Positions 20,927-29,964 of a stretch of DNA of 64,000 bases are shown here, in pieces. Under the pieces are notes generated by a model. It was given only the letters and a program-made list of their open reading frames with translations. It was not told the DNA's origin and did not search any database. Within the stretch, counting starts at the first letter, position 1; the number at the start of each line of letters is the position of its first letter. Source of the stretch: an uncultured Bartonella sp. (lineage in GTDB: Bacteria; Pseudomonadota; Alphaproteobacteria; Rhizobiales; Rhizobiaceae); the NCBI GenBank assembly GCA_946478235.1, contig CAMLBF010000003.1:124001-188000 (forward strand). Reading direction: 5' to 3'. Both the position numbers and the translations under genes were made by a program.

Positions 20927-21355
20927 GCCTAAACTATCTCCGATCACTGCCTTAAAACTTACACGCAGGCAGTTTAAATGTAGCGACTTTATACGTTATT
21001 GCCAATTCTATATGCAATATTGCCAACTCTATTTGGGTAACAGTTTCGTTTAACGCCAATTATTGGTCAAACTTTATATGGTGATAAAAACTTTTGACGA
21101 ATATGCATCAATATCCGTCACTTCCATATCCATCACCTCTATTAGCATTTTACGTGATGCTGGCTATATCCAACAACTTTATCCACCTCTTTGACAATAA
21201 AAGTAGTGAACTGACAATCTTTGCTTGACTTTCAGCCAAAATATAACAATTGAAACAACTGCGTAGGGAAATGCTCCCCCCCGTAACTAGCTTGTATCTG
21301 TTCATTCGGTTGCAAGTTTAATGACAATTCTAAACTGTCCGTAAGGAGCTCTATC
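20927..21355. other. Gap between the M3 peptidase gene and mgtE
   Basis: About 430 bases with no supported gene. At 20993-21035 the word ATTGCCAAYTCTAT occurs twice in tandem (period about 21 bases). The promoters of two divergent genes must lie here, and the long mgtE leader (CTCCCCCCGTAACTAG etc., 21269-21350) could hold regulation, but no known magnesium-sensing element was recognised. Confidence 0.4.
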
Positions 21356-22735
21356 ATGACTGAAAACCAAAACACAGTATTTGATGTTAAAACGCTGTCA
21401 GCTGAGGCGCTTGCTGAGCGCTTGAGCCGTCTGCATTTTGCTGATGCTGTTGATGTTATTAATGACCTCGACATTGTAGAGCGGGTCAATGTGATTAATT
21501 TTTTACCAGTTGAATATACGATTGAGCTATTCAACAAGCCGGAACTTGACCATGCCGGTGAAATACTGGAAATGTTGCCGGTCAAGCGTGCCGTTGCTAT
21601 TCTTGATGGAATGTCGGCCGACCAAGCGGCGGATGTCTTTCAGGAAATTGAAGAAACAACACGTCTCAAACTTTATCCTTTATTGAAGCCGTTGACACGC
21701 GCTGAAATGAAGAAGCTATCGAGCTATCCCGAAGGGACAGCCGGTGCTTTGATGACCACGGAATTTATTGCCGTTCCATCAACATGGTCGGTACGTAAAA
21801 CGTTGGACCATATTCGGGAAGTTGAACGTACGCGCGAAACTGTTTACGCAAGTTATGTGATTGATCCTGAAACCAGTGTTCTTATCAAAGCTGTGTCGTT
21901 GCGCAATCTTATTCTTGCCAATCCCGATGACACAATCCTTGATGCTGCCACGAATGGTGAACCTATCAAGATTTCACCGCTTACCGATCAGGAAGATGTT
22001 GCGCGGCTCTTTCGTCGTCATGACTTGCTTTCGGTGCCAGTTGTTGACGATACTGACCATGTTATCGGCATTGTCACGGTTGACGATGTGCTCGACTCGA
22101 TGACCGAGGAAATGAGTGAAGACGCCTATAAGTTTGGTGGTATGGAAGCTCTTGATAAGCCTTATATGGAAATTGGCTTTCTCGAGATGATGAGAAAACG
22201 CGGTGGTTGGCTTGCTGTACTCTTTCTTGGTGAAATGTTGACTGCAAGTGCAATGCAGCATTTTGAGGACGAGTTGGAAAAAGCCATTGTTCTTACTCTT
22301 TTCATCCCACTCATCATGAGCTCAGGCGGAAACTCTGGTTCGCAAGCAACCTCGCTTATTATCCGTGCTTTGGCACTGCGTGAATTGGAATTAAAAGACT
22401 GGTGGCGTGTTGCCTTGCGCGAACTTCCAACTGGCCTGTCGCTTGGCGCAGTGCTTGGATTGATTGGTGTTGTCCGTATTGTCGTGTGGCAATTATCAGG
22501 AATTTATGACTATGGCGATCATTGGATTTTGGTTGCTATAACTGTTGGTTCCGCACTGATTGGTATTGTTACCTTTGGTTCTCTTACCGGTTCCATGTTG
22601 CCGTTTGTGCTCAAATGTTTCGGTTTCGACCCAGCCAGTGCTTCTGCACCGTTTGTTGCAACCCTTGTTGATGTGACGGGTATTGTTATCTATTTCTCGG
22701 TTGCAGCACTTATCCTAACCGGAACTCTACTTTAA
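21356..22735 (+). CDS. mgtE: Magnesium transporter MgtE
   Basis: 459 residues. The N-terminal MgtE-N helical superhelix (about 15-125) contains LEMLPVKRAVAILDGMSADQAADVF; two CBS domains follow (about 135-255; VPVVDDTDHVIGIVTVDDVLD), then a membrane domain of five helices with IPLIMSSGGNSGSQATSLIIRALAL, the pore-lining family signature. In known MgtE channels the cytosolic domains close the pore when Mg2+ is plentiful. AAGGAG lies 9 bases before the ATG. It is monocistronic. Confidence 0.95.
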   Translation: MTENQNTVFDVKTLSAEALAERLSRLHFADAVDVINDLDIVERVNVINFLPVEYTIELFNKPELDHAGEILEMLPVKRAVAILDGMSADQAADVFQEIEETTRLKLYPLLKPLTRAEMKKLSSYPEGTAGALMTTEFIAVPSTWSVRKTLDHIREVERTRETVYASYVIDPETSVLIKAVSLRNLILANPDDTILDAATNGEPIKISPLTDQEDVARLFRRHDLLSVPVVDDTDHVIGIVTVDDVLDSMTEEMSEDAYKFGGMEALDKPYMEIGFLEMMRKRGGWLAVLFLGEMLTASAMQHFEDELEKAIVLTLFIPLIMSSGGNSGSQATSLIIRALALRELELKDWWRVALRELPTGLSLGAVLGLIGVVRIVVWQLSGIYDYGDHWILVAITVGSALIGIVTFGSLTGSMLPFVLKCFGFDPASASAPFVATLVDVTGIVIYFSVAALILTGTLL

Positions 22736-23113
22736 AAACAGCACAACTATAGCTGATAATATATAAGAAAAACTGGCAAATTGATTGGCGATTAGCACCT
22801 ATTTAGCTGTCGCCAGTCAATAAAACCAAATGTATTGAATGCTTATTTCAATTAATACACTGTCCTTATCTTTCTCATATTTATGAACTGTTATGCCATG
22901 CAGTGGCCTTGGCTTGACATAGAATATGGGAATAATCATATCATTACGGTGATTAATGATGCTATTTTTGGGACAATACTTTTAAATTGTCCAAAATAAA
23001 CGACGCCTCTTCCAAAAATGACAAAAAACCTGTATGAGGCTAACAACCCTATGCGGTAACCTCTCGGAGTTGCCGTGTTTTTCGAAATTTCAGTAAACGA
23101 AAAGAAGAAATAT
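22736..23113. other. Gap between mgtE and typA, containing a leader terminator
   Basis: About 380 bases. A TTGACA-like box is at about 22914. The only firm element is the terminator-like hairpin at 23054-23082 just before typA. No gene is supported. Confidence 0.4.
23054..23082 (+). terminator. Terminator-like hairpin in the typA leader
   Basis: CGGTAAC (23054-23060) pairs with GTTGCCG (23069-23075), with one G-U, followed by TGTTTTT. It ends 31 bases before the typA ATG at 23114. It could end an upstream transcript or act as an attenuator for typA. Confidence 0.55.
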
Positions 23114-24943
23114 ATGCAATTGCGCAATATTGCCATCATTGCCCACGTTGACCATGGCAAAACAACTCTCGTAGATGGGCTCCTAAAACAATCGGGTAAC
23201 TTCCGTGACAATCAGCGTACCGGCGAACGCATGATGGACTCCAATGATATCGAAAAAGAACGCGGTATCACTATCCTTGCAAAAGCCACATCTGTTGTTT
23301 GGAAAGATACACGTATCAATATCGTTGACACACCTGGTCACGCCGATTTTGGTGGTGAAGTTGAGCGTATCTTGAATATGGTGGATGGTGCCATTGTTCT
23401 TGTTGATGCGGCAGAAGGTCCAATGCCACAAACGAAATTCGTTGTTGGTAAAGCGCTTAAAGTTGGATTGCGCCCTATCGTTGCTATCAATAAAATTGAC
23501 CGCCCAGATGCCCGTCCTGAAGAAGTCATCAACGAGGTTTTTGACCTATTTGCTGCTCTGGACGCAACTGATGAACAGCTTGATTTTCCTATTCTTTATG
23601 GTTCTGGCCGTGATGGCTGGATGGCTGAAAATCCAGATGGTCCGAAAGATCAGGGACTTGCACCGTTATTTGATATGGTTGTGCGCCATGTTCCAGCACC
23701 AACGGTGGCTTCCGGTCCATTTACAATGATTGGTACAATTCTTGAAGCTGATCCATTCCTTGGACGTATCATTACAGGTCGTATCCATTCTGGTTCGATT
23801 AAGCCTAATCAGGCTGTAAAAGTTTTGAACCAACAAGGTGAACTTGTAGAAAACGGCCGTATTTCCAAGATTTTGGCATTCCGTGGTCTTGAGCGCCAAC
23901 CAATTGAGGAAGGTGTTGCTGGAGATATTGTTGCTATTGCCGGTCTACAAAAAGGCACCGTTGCAGATACATTCTGTGATCCTTCAATAACGGAACCATT
24001 GCAGGCACAACCAATTGACCCTCCAACAGTGACAATGAGCTTCTTGGTGAATGATAGCCCACTTGCTGGCACTGAAGGTGACAAGGTCACAAGCCGTGTT
24101 ATTCGCGACAGATTGCTGAAAGAGGCAGAAGGTAATGTTGCCTTAAAAATCGAAGAATCAAAAGACAAAGATTCTTTTTATGTATCTGGACGTGGTGAGT
24201 TACAGCTTGCTGTCTTGATCGAGAATATGCGCCGCGAAGGATTCGAATTGAGCGTTTCACGTCCGCGCGTTGTTATGCATACTGACGAAAACGGCAATAA
24301 ACTTGAGCCTATCGAGGAAGTTGTTATCGACGTTGATGAGGAATATTCAGGCGTTGTGGTACAAAAAATGTCTGAACGCAAAGGCGAGATGATCGAGTTG
24401 CGTCCATCTGGTGGCAATCGCGTCCGTATGGTATTCCACGCACCAACGCGTGGTCTTATCGGCTATCAGTCAGAGCTTTTGACAGATACACGTGGTACCG
24501 CCGTTATGAACCGCCTGTTCCATGATTATGAACCATTCAAAGGTGAAATTGCTGGCCGTGTTAATGGTGTGATGATTTCCAACGACACTGGTGATTCCGT
24601 TGCCTATGCCCTTTTCAATCTGGAAGATCGTGGTCCAATGATTATCGATGCTGGTGTAAAGGTTTATCAGGGTATGATTATTGGTATCCATTCACGCGAT
24701 AATGATTTGGAAGTGAATGTGCTCAAAGGTAAAAAACTTACCAATATTCGTGCCGCAGGTAAGGATGAAGCCGTGAAGCTGACCACGCCAATTAAAATGA
24801 CATTGGAGCGCGCATTATCTTGGATTCAGGATGATGAACTTGTTGAGGTTACCCCTAAAAACATTCGCCTGCGCAAAGTTTATCTTGATCCGATAGAGCG
24901 TAAGCGCCTCGGAAAAACACTTTTATCTGGCGGAAATAGTTAA
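23114..24943 (+). CDS. typA: Ribosome-associated translational GTPase TypA/BipA
   Basis: 609 residues, the usual length. The G domain starts at the N-terminus: [21 protein letters not shown] (G1), RGITI (G2), [14 protein letters not shown] (G3), [10 protein letters not shown] (G4). EF-G-like domains III and V and the TypA-specific C-terminal domain follow ([27 protein letters not shown]-type ending). It binds ribosomes and supports 50S assembly and stress or cold growth. ATG 23114 gives MQLRNIAII, the standard start; the 13 extra residues to 23075 are not conserved. Confidence 0.97.
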   Translation: MQLRNIAIIAHVDHGKTTLVDGLLKQSGNFRDNQRTGERMMDSNDIEKERGITILAKATSVVWKDTRINIVDTPGHADFGGEVERILNMVDGAIVLVDAAEGPMPQTKFVVGKALKVGLRPIVAINKIDRPDARPEEVINEVFDLFAALDATDEQLDFPILYGSGRDGWMAENPDGPKDQGLAPLFDMVVRHVPAPTVASGPFTMIGTILEADPFLGRIITGRIHSGSIKPNQAVKVLNQQGELVENGRISKILAFRGLERQPIEEGVAGDIVAIAGLQKGTVADTFCDPSITEPLQAQPIDPPTVTMSFLVNDSPLAGTEGDKVTSRVIRDRLLKEAEGNVALKIEESKDKDSFYVSGRGELQLAVLIENMRREGFELSVSRPRVVMHTDENGNKLEPIEEVVIDVDEEYSGVVVQKMSERKGEMIELRPSGGNRVRMVFHAPTRGLIGYQSELLTDTRGTAVMNRLFHDYEPFKGEIAGRVNGVMISNDTGDSVAYALFNLEDRGPMIIDAGVKVYQGMIIGIHSRDNDLEVNVLKGKKLTNIRAAGKDEAVKLTTPIKMTLERALSWIQDDELVEVTPKNIRLRKVYLDPIERKRLGKTLLSGGNS

Positions 24944-24957
24944 ATTTACCCTTTATT

Positions 24958-24994
24958 CAGCCGGTAGACACGTTAGTCGCCGGCTGTATTTTTA
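24958..24994 (+). terminator. Intrinsic terminator of typA
   Basis: CAGCCGG and CCGGCTG form a 7-base-pair stem with further pairing inside the loop (GAC/GTC), followed by TATTTTTATT. It is 15 bases after the typA stop. Confidence 0.85.
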
Positions 24995-25013
24995 TTCTGG
25001 AAAGGATGTCTTT

Positions 25014-25544
25014 ATGAATATTGATTTAATTCCCATCGGTAAAAATCCACCGGAAGATGTTAATGTCGTTATTGAAGTACCGGTTGGTGGCGAGCCAATT
25101 AAATACGAAATGGATAAAAAGTCCGGTGCGCTTTTTGTCGATCGTTTTCTTTATACACCAATGACCTATCCAGGTAATTACGGCTTTGTTCCTCATACAT
25201 TGTCAGAAGATGGTGATCCAATTGACGTTCTCGTATTGAATACACGTCCTCTCGTTCCTGGCTGCGTTATCAATTGTCGCCCAATTGGCGCTCTCATCAT
25301 GGAAGATGATGGCGGCAAAGATGAGAAGATCATTGCTGTACCTTCGCCAAAAATGACACAGCGTTATGTCGACATTCATGATTATGCCGATATGCCTGAA
25401 ATTACATTGAAGCAAGTTGAGCACTTCTTCGAACACTATAAAGATTTGGAACCTGGAAAATGGGTGAAAATCAGCGGTTGGAAAGACGAAGACTTTGCTC
25501 GCGAACTGATTAAACAAGCTATTCAGCGTGCAAAAGACGCTTAA
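25014..25544 (+). CDS. ppa: Inorganic pyrophosphatase (family I, soluble)
   Basis: 176 residues hydrolysing PPi to phosphate in the cytoplasm. Family I hallmarks are [18 protein letters not shown], the substrate-loop [24 protein letters not shown] with the metal-binding Asp residues, and a later [13 protein letters not shown] block. Length is typical for the bacterial enzyme. GGAAAGGATG provides a good ribosome-binding site. It is bracketed by two terminators, so it is transcribed alone. Confidence 0.96.
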   Translation: MNIDLIPIGKNPPEDVNVVIEVPVGGEPIKYEMDKKSGALFVDRFLYTPMTYPGNYGFVPHTLSEDGDPIDVLVLNTRPLVPGCVINCRPIGALIMEDDGGKDEKIIAVPSPKMTQRYVDIHDYADMPEITLKQVEHFFEHYKDLEPGKWVKISGWKDEDFARELIKQAIQRAKDA

Positions 25545-25602
25545 TACTTAAAACAACAGGCTGTTTATAATCCAATTATAACAAGCTATTGTATCGTATA
25601 TG

Positions 25603-25636
25603 AACGCCCGTCACCCGTTTGACGGGCGTTGTTTTA
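25603..25636 (+). terminator. Intrinsic terminator of ppa
   Basis: AACGCCCGTCA pairs with TGACGGGCGTT (11 base pairs, 6-base loop) and is followed by GTTTTATT. Confidence 0.9.
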
Positions 25637-25935
25637 TTCTCCCATGATTGCATCTACGCATCTTGCAAAAACATTTTAAAAGCTTGCAAGACGCAATCAA
25701 AAAGTGTGAAGTTTATCTTTTGCAGTCAGAACTTATTTCTTCAAAAACAGATAGTTATAGCCGGTGTGAATGGCTTTTATCCCATTTTATCACTTGATAA
25801 AAATAAGAATATTCAAACATGCCAATTTATGCTGTATGACTTCCCCGAATTCGATTAGTTGACTTATAAAGAAACGCGAACTGGACGTTTGATTTTTAAA
25901 TTATAAGTCATGTTGATAAGGATAAACCCTAGGCA
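25637..25935. other. Gap upstream of the MHS symporter gene
   Basis: About 300 AT-rich bases. An imperfect inverted repeat around GCATCTTGCAAAAAC...GCTTGCAAGACGC (about 25655-25695) is present. No gene supported. Confidence 0.35.
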
Positions 25936-27222
25936 ATGCATGAACAACAAACAGTAAGCGTAAAGACACATCACGTTTCCAAACATGATGTTGCAGCTGT
26001 CGCTATTGGTAACTCTGTCGAATTTTTTGACTTTATTGTCTATGCGACATTCGCAGTGATGATTGGTAAAACCTTTTTCCCTTCCGACGATGAGTTCGCC
26101 AGCCTGTTACTATCCGTGACGGCCTTTGGTTTAGGGTTTGTTGTCCGACCTTTGGGAGCAATTCTTATTGGTTCTTATGCTGATAAAGCGGGTCGCAAAC
26201 CCGCCATGCTTTTAACGATGATCCTGATGGCGGTTGGAACCTGTGGTTTTGTAATATTGCCGGGATATGACACAATAGGATATGCCGCACCGATATTGCT
26301 GGTTTTAGCACGCTTGGCGCAAGGGCTTGCATGGGGCGGTGAAGCAGGACCTGCAACCACTTTTATTATGGAGGCAGCCCCTAAGGATAAAAAAGCACTT
26401 TATGCCAGCTGGCAAATTGTTGCGCAGGGTGCTGCTGCCATTACCGCCGGAACAATAGGTTTTATTCTTTCACTCGTATTATCGTCAGAACAATTGTCCA
26501 GTTGGGGCTGGCGTATAGCATTTGCTGTTGGACTGGCTATCTTACCTATTGCGATATATTTGCGCCGCCATTTGAATGAAACACTGCTTAAGGATGATAG
26601 AACACATAACGCAACAACAAAAAGCCTGTTAAAAGATGTCTTCCGTAATTATAGAGCATTGGTTTTTATCGGCATTTTTATGCTTTCCGGCAGCACTATT
26701 ACCCAATATTTCTTGAACTACATGACAACATATGCATTGACAGAGCTGCATTTCGGAGCTCAATTTTCCATGATGTCAACATTGGTTGTTGGAATTGGCG
26801 TCGTCGTGTTTGCCATTATCGGTGGGTTATGTGCAGATCGTTTTGGGCGGAATAAAACGATTGTTATTCCACGTATTATTATGCTCATAACAATATGGCC
26901 TGGCCTTTATCTGGTTAATACCTATCATAATGTCATTGTGTTTTTTACAATCATTACCTTTTTTACCGCCTTACAAAATATTAGCGGTGCCGGTATAGTG
27001 GTGTTGCTATGTGAAAGCTTTCCCTCACATGTGCGATCGACAGGTTTTTCTATCTCTTATGCGTTAGGGATTACAATTTTTGGTGGAACGGCTCAGATCA
27101 TTATTTCTTGGCTACTGGATTTTACCAAAAATCCATTGTCACCAGCATTTTATCTTATCCTGACCAACCTATTTTGTCTCGCGGCGGTATTTTTTGATAA
27201 CAAAATGAAACGTGTCCGCTAA
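25936..27222 (+). CDS. MFS symporter, metabolite:H+ (MHS) family
   Basis: 428 residues, about 12 membrane helices. The N-terminal IGNSVEFFDFIVYATFAVMIGKTFFP is typical of the MHS group (ProP, KgtP, ShiA, CitA relatives). The loop 2-3 signature is GSYADKAGRKPAM; a second copy (GGLCADRFGRNKTI) is in the C-terminal half; RLAQGLAWGGEAGPATTFIMEAAPKDKK is the MHS helix-4/5 block. It likely imports an organic acid, amino acid or osmolyte with protons; substrate unknown. Confidence 0.85.
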   Translation: MHEQQTVSVKTHHVSKHDVAAVAIGNSVEFFDFIVYATFAVMIGKTFFPSDDEFASLLLSVTAFGLGFVVRPLGAILIGSYADKAGRKPAMLLTMILMAVGTCGFVILPGYDTIGYAAPILLVLARLAQGLAWGGEAGPATTFIMEAAPKDKKALYASWQIVAQGAAAITAGTIGFILSLVLSSEQLSSWGWRIAFAVGLAILPIAIYLRRHLNETLLKDDRTHNATTKSLLKDVFRNYRALVFIGIFMLSGSTITQYFLNYMTTYALTELHFGAQFSMMSTLVVGIGVVVFAIIGGLCADRFGRNKTIVIPRIIMLITIWPGLYLVNTYHNVIVFFTIITFFTALQNISGAGIVVLLCESFPSHVRSTGFSISYALGITIFGGTAQIIISWLLDFTKNPLSPAFYLILTNLFCLAAVFFDNKMKRVR

Positions 27223-27224
27223 TT

Positions 27225-27264
27225 TTTATAAAAACCCCAAGTGTTATAGAGTAAACACTTGAGG
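27225..27264 (-). terminator. Intrinsic terminator of yggT
   Basis: On the - strand, CAAGTGTT pairs with AACACTTG (27238-27245 with 27254-27261), extended by CTC/GGG-type pairing, and is followed by GGTTTTTATAAAAA. The T-tract is only on the - strand. Confidence 0.7.
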
Positions 27265-27300
27265 TAAATATGCTTGATAGGTTGCAGTTGATCGCTGTTA

Positions 27301-27594
27301 TTAGAATAGCATTCCAAAATAAACGCGCCACATACACACACGAATAAAATAGATCACCAGAAAAACAATGATTGGTGAAATATCAATGGAACCAAGGTTA
27401 GGTAAACGCCGTCTAATCGGCGCTAAAACAGGTTCAGTTGCATGATATAGGAAATTGGCAATGCCCATAACAACCGGATTGCGTGGATTGACGATGTTAA
27501 AAGCGTAAAGCCAAGAGAATATTGCGCTAGCAATCAGAATGAAAATATAAATACTGAAAACAAGATCAATTACCTTAAGTAGCGCAAATACCAT
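27301..27594 (-). CDS. YggT family membrane protein
   Basis: 97 residues with two membrane segments joined by a short loop. The family signature is seen in SAIFSWLYAFNIVNPRNPVVMG and the following ATEPVLAPIRRRLPNLGSIDISPIIVFLVIYFI. Proteins of this family are linked to cell-envelope or osmotic functions in various bacteria, but the molecular role is not defined. It is single-gene, followed by its own terminator. Confidence 0.88.
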   Translation of the reverse strand: MVFALLKVIDLVFSIYIFILIASAIFSWLYAFNIVNPRNPVVMGIANFLYHATEPVLAPIRRRLPNLGSIDISPIIVFLVIYFIRVCMWRVYFGMLF

Positions 27595-27755
27595 TCCTGA
27601 TTTCCCTTAAAAAAATGCTTGATACCCCGAATTCTCGACTAAGATATGAGGTTTTTGCCAAACATCAACCATTATGAAAAAGATTTAATGCTTCAGCAAA
27701 AATATGCTCAACCGACAACACCTCATAATGAAGCCTAATCGCTTCGTATGAAGTG

Positions 27756-29090
27756 TTATTTTTGTTCGATTACCTCTTCAACACCAATTGTCATCAATTT
27801 GTTTCCACCCGACACGGTTAAATAGATGCCGACAATGCTTGCAAGAATGGAAATTAGAACAAGATACCACACATGCACCATTGGAAATGACGGTTGTAGG
27901 ACATTGATTGTCCAAGGTGTTAAACCACCAAACACAGCATAAGCGAGATTATATGAAAATGATAACCCTGAAAAACGCACAGTTGCCGGAAAGCTTCTAA
28001 CCATGACATAAGCAACAGCTCCGACAAAACCGGCAAAAAATCCTAAGAAGGCTGAAAGGATAAAAAGCGCTGTGACTGAATATCCAGCAAAATTATAAAA
28101 CACACATGCAACGATAGCGAAGCTAATTCCCGCAATGGTAAAGAACCTGCCAGATCCGAACTTATCACATAAATAACCTGCCACAGGCGTGCCAAGAATG
28201 AGGAAGAATGTGGTAACACAATTTGCCGCCAATGCGATATCGGCCGAATAATTATAAGGCGCCGCTTTCATATAATTTGGTGTCAATAAAGTGCTAATCA
28301 TGACTGTGGCCGACAGTGTCCATGTCAATAAAACGGCAATGACCACACCGCTGAGATAATTTTTCAAAACAAGTTTTAGTGGGATATCTTTGGCTAATGC
28401 TTTCTTTTGCTTCATCTCCTTAAAAATAGGCGTTTCATCCAAAAAGCGTCTTAGCCAAACGGCGATCAACCCAAAGATGCCGCCGACTACGAATGCCAAG
28501 CGCCACCCCCAGAAATCAGCAACCTCCTCCGGCCAAGGTAAGATATTGCCATGAACAATATGATTGATGAAAAATGCAATTAATGAGCCGATAAGAATAC
28601 CAAGTGAGAGCCCTGATGTTAGAACGCCCGTTGCTAAGCCAACATGCTTTTGTGGCACATGTTCAGCAACAAACGTCCATGCACCAGGCACTTCCCCACC
28701 AACAGCCAAGCCTTGCATCATGCGGCAGCCTAATAGGATAAGCGGTGCTAAAACACCAAAATGGTTGTATGTCGGGATAAATGCCATTCCCAACGTTGCT
28801 AATGACATTAACAAAACAGAAAATGTAAAGATGCGCTTGCGCCCAATCTTATCACCCAGATGAGCCATAACGATGCCACCTATTGGCCTCATGAGATAGC
28901 CAGCAGCAAAAATACCGTAAGTCCAAGTTGTTGCGAGCCATGGGGACATATCCACCGGCAAAACAGCGCGAGAAATTTCGGCGGTAAAAAATACGAAAAT
29001 GATAAAATCGTAAAATTCAAGAGCTCCACCTAAGGACGCCAATCCTAAAGTGCGCATATCATTGCTGTTTAATGTCCTCGCCGAAACCAT
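27756..29090 (-). CDS. MFS symporter, MHS family (proline/betaine or dicarboxylate type)
   Basis: 444 residues, about 12 helices. LGGALEFYDFIIFVFFTAEIS is the MHS N-terminal block; AHLGDKIGRKRIF is the loop 2-3 signature; GCRMMQGLAVGGEVPGAWTFVAEHVPQ corresponds to the helix-4/5 block. It is a second MHS protein only a few hundred bases from the one at 25936, but the two are diverged and on opposite strands, so this is not a recent duplication. Substrate unknown. Confidence 0.85.
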   Translation of the reverse strand: MVSARTLNSNDMRTLGLASLGGALEFYDFIIFVFFTAEISRAVLPVDMSPWLATTWTYGIFAAGYLMRPIGGIVMAHLGDKIGRKRIFTFSVLLMSLATLGMAFIPTYNHFGVLAPLILLGCRMMQGLAVGGEVPGAWTFVAEHVPQKHVGLATGVLTSGLSLGILIGSLIAFFINHIVHGNILPWPEEVADFWGWRLAFVVGGIFGLIAVWLRRFLDETPIFKEMKQKKALAKDIPLKLVLKNYLSGVVIAVLLTWTLSATVMISTLLTPNYMKAAPYNYSADIALAANCVTTFFLILGTPVAGYLCDKFGSGRFFTIAGISFAIVACVFYNFAGYSVTALFILSAFLGFFAGFVGAVAYVMVRSFPATVRFSGLSFSYNLAYAVFGGLTPWTINVLQPSFPMVHVWYLVLISILASIVGIYLTVSGGNKLMTIGVEEVIEQK

Positions 29091-29205
29091 TCCAATATCC
29101 CTATTCTATTATTTATTCAGGCAAATGATATCATTGCCTCTTGACCTTACCCCATAGGAAGCTTCCATATGATAGAAAATACTTTATGAGTAAAGGATAG
29201 AAATC

Positions 29206-29418
29206 ATGTCAGATCAAAACACAGCAACATTTAAGGTTGAAGATATGGAATGTGCTCATTGTGTCAAAACAATTACAGAGTCTATCAAGGCACAATTTCC
29301 CTCTTCCAATGTAGACGTTGAACTTGAAAAGCATCTGGTAAAAATAACCGGCGTTGCTGATAAATCAGCACTTGCAGCGATTATCACAGAAGCTGGATAT
29401 ACACCTAAAGCATTGTAA
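29206..29418 (+). CDS. copZ: Copper chaperone, single HMA domain
   Basis: 70 residues making one complete heavy-metal-associated domain. The metal-binding motif is MECAHC with flanking FKVEDMECAHCVKTITESI, and the fold ends with the usual ITEAGYTP. Such CopZ/CopP proteins carry Cu(I) in the cytoplasm to a P-type ATPase. The neighbouring ATPase (29965) is Zn/Cd-type, and the Cu-type ATPase fragment is at the left edge of the window, so the partner is probably not the neighbour. It converges with the MerR gene. Confidence 0.87.
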   Translation: MSDQNTATFKVEDMECAHCVKTITESIKAQFPSSNVDVELEKHLVKITGVADKSALAAIITEAGYTPKAL

Positions 29419-29447
29419 AACATCAAACCGGTTTACAATATTGATCT

Positions 29448-29867
29448 TTAATGCTCAGGGGCAGAAAAATCGGCAAGGCTTTCGATAACTTTGCATTCAC
29501 GGATTTTATGTCCCTGACATTGCTTCGTCATTTTTTCCAATTCTTGTTCCAGATACCGCAAACGGGCAATTTTAGCCCGCGTTTCACATAATTGCTGCTG
29601 AGCAATTGAGTCGGCTTCACCGCATAAATCATTTGGATGTTCGGATAATTTTATCAGTTGTCTGATAGATTCGATCGAAAACCCAAGACTTCTCGCGCGC
29701 AAAATAAACAAAAGGCGTTTATAATCCTTACTCCCATAACGACGCTGGTTGCCTTCAGTCCGCTCTGGCTCCTCCAATAAACTTATTTTTCCATAGTATC
29801 TTATTGTTTCGACAGGACATTCCGTTGCTTTAGAAAGTTCTCCGATAGAAAAGTTATCTTTTTTCAT
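29448..29867 (-). CDS. MerR family metal-responsive regulator (ZntR/CadR/PbrR-like)
   Basis: 139 residues. The N-terminal MerR winged helix is clear: FSIGELSKATECPVETIRYYGKISLLEEPERTEGNQRRYG. A long dimerisation helix follows (ARIARLRYLEQELEKMTKQC). Candidate metal ligands are the Cys in HPNDLCGEAD at the start of the helix (position of Cys79/82 in ZntR-type sensors) and the C-terminal CQGHKIREC. It is divergent from zntA with a 97-base gap that contains a typical MerR operator, so it should activate zntA when Zn, Cd or Pb is in excess. The exact metal is inference. Confidence 0.88.
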   Translation of the reverse strand: MKKDNFSIGELSKATECPVETIRYYGKISLLEEPERTEGNQRRYGSKDYKRLLFILRARSLGFSIESIRQLIKLSEHPNDLCGEADSIAQQQLCETRAKIARLRYLEQELEKMTKQCQGHKIRECKVIESLADFSAPEH

Positions 29868-29875
29868 TTTTCCTC

Positions 29876-29906
29876 TTGAACCTGTAGTGACTACAGGAAT
29901 TATATA
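29876..29906 (+). promoter_or_regulatory. MerR-type promoter and operator of zntA
   Basis: A -35 box TTGAAC (29876-29881) and a -10 box TATATA (29901-29906) are separated by 19 bases, longer than the usual 17. The spacer is filled by the perfect palindrome CCTGTAGTGACTACAGG (29881-29897). A lengthened spacer with a central palindrome is the hallmark of promoters activated by MerR-family DNA distortion. Confidence 0.88.
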
Positions 29907-29964
29907 ACTATCCGACAGAAAAAAAAGTGCTGATATTTACAGCCGCATAATGGAGTTATGATCC

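Noticed and set aside
25936..29090. Recent duplication of the two MHS symporter genes
   Set aside because: They share family motifs only; loops and termini differ and they lie on opposite strands.
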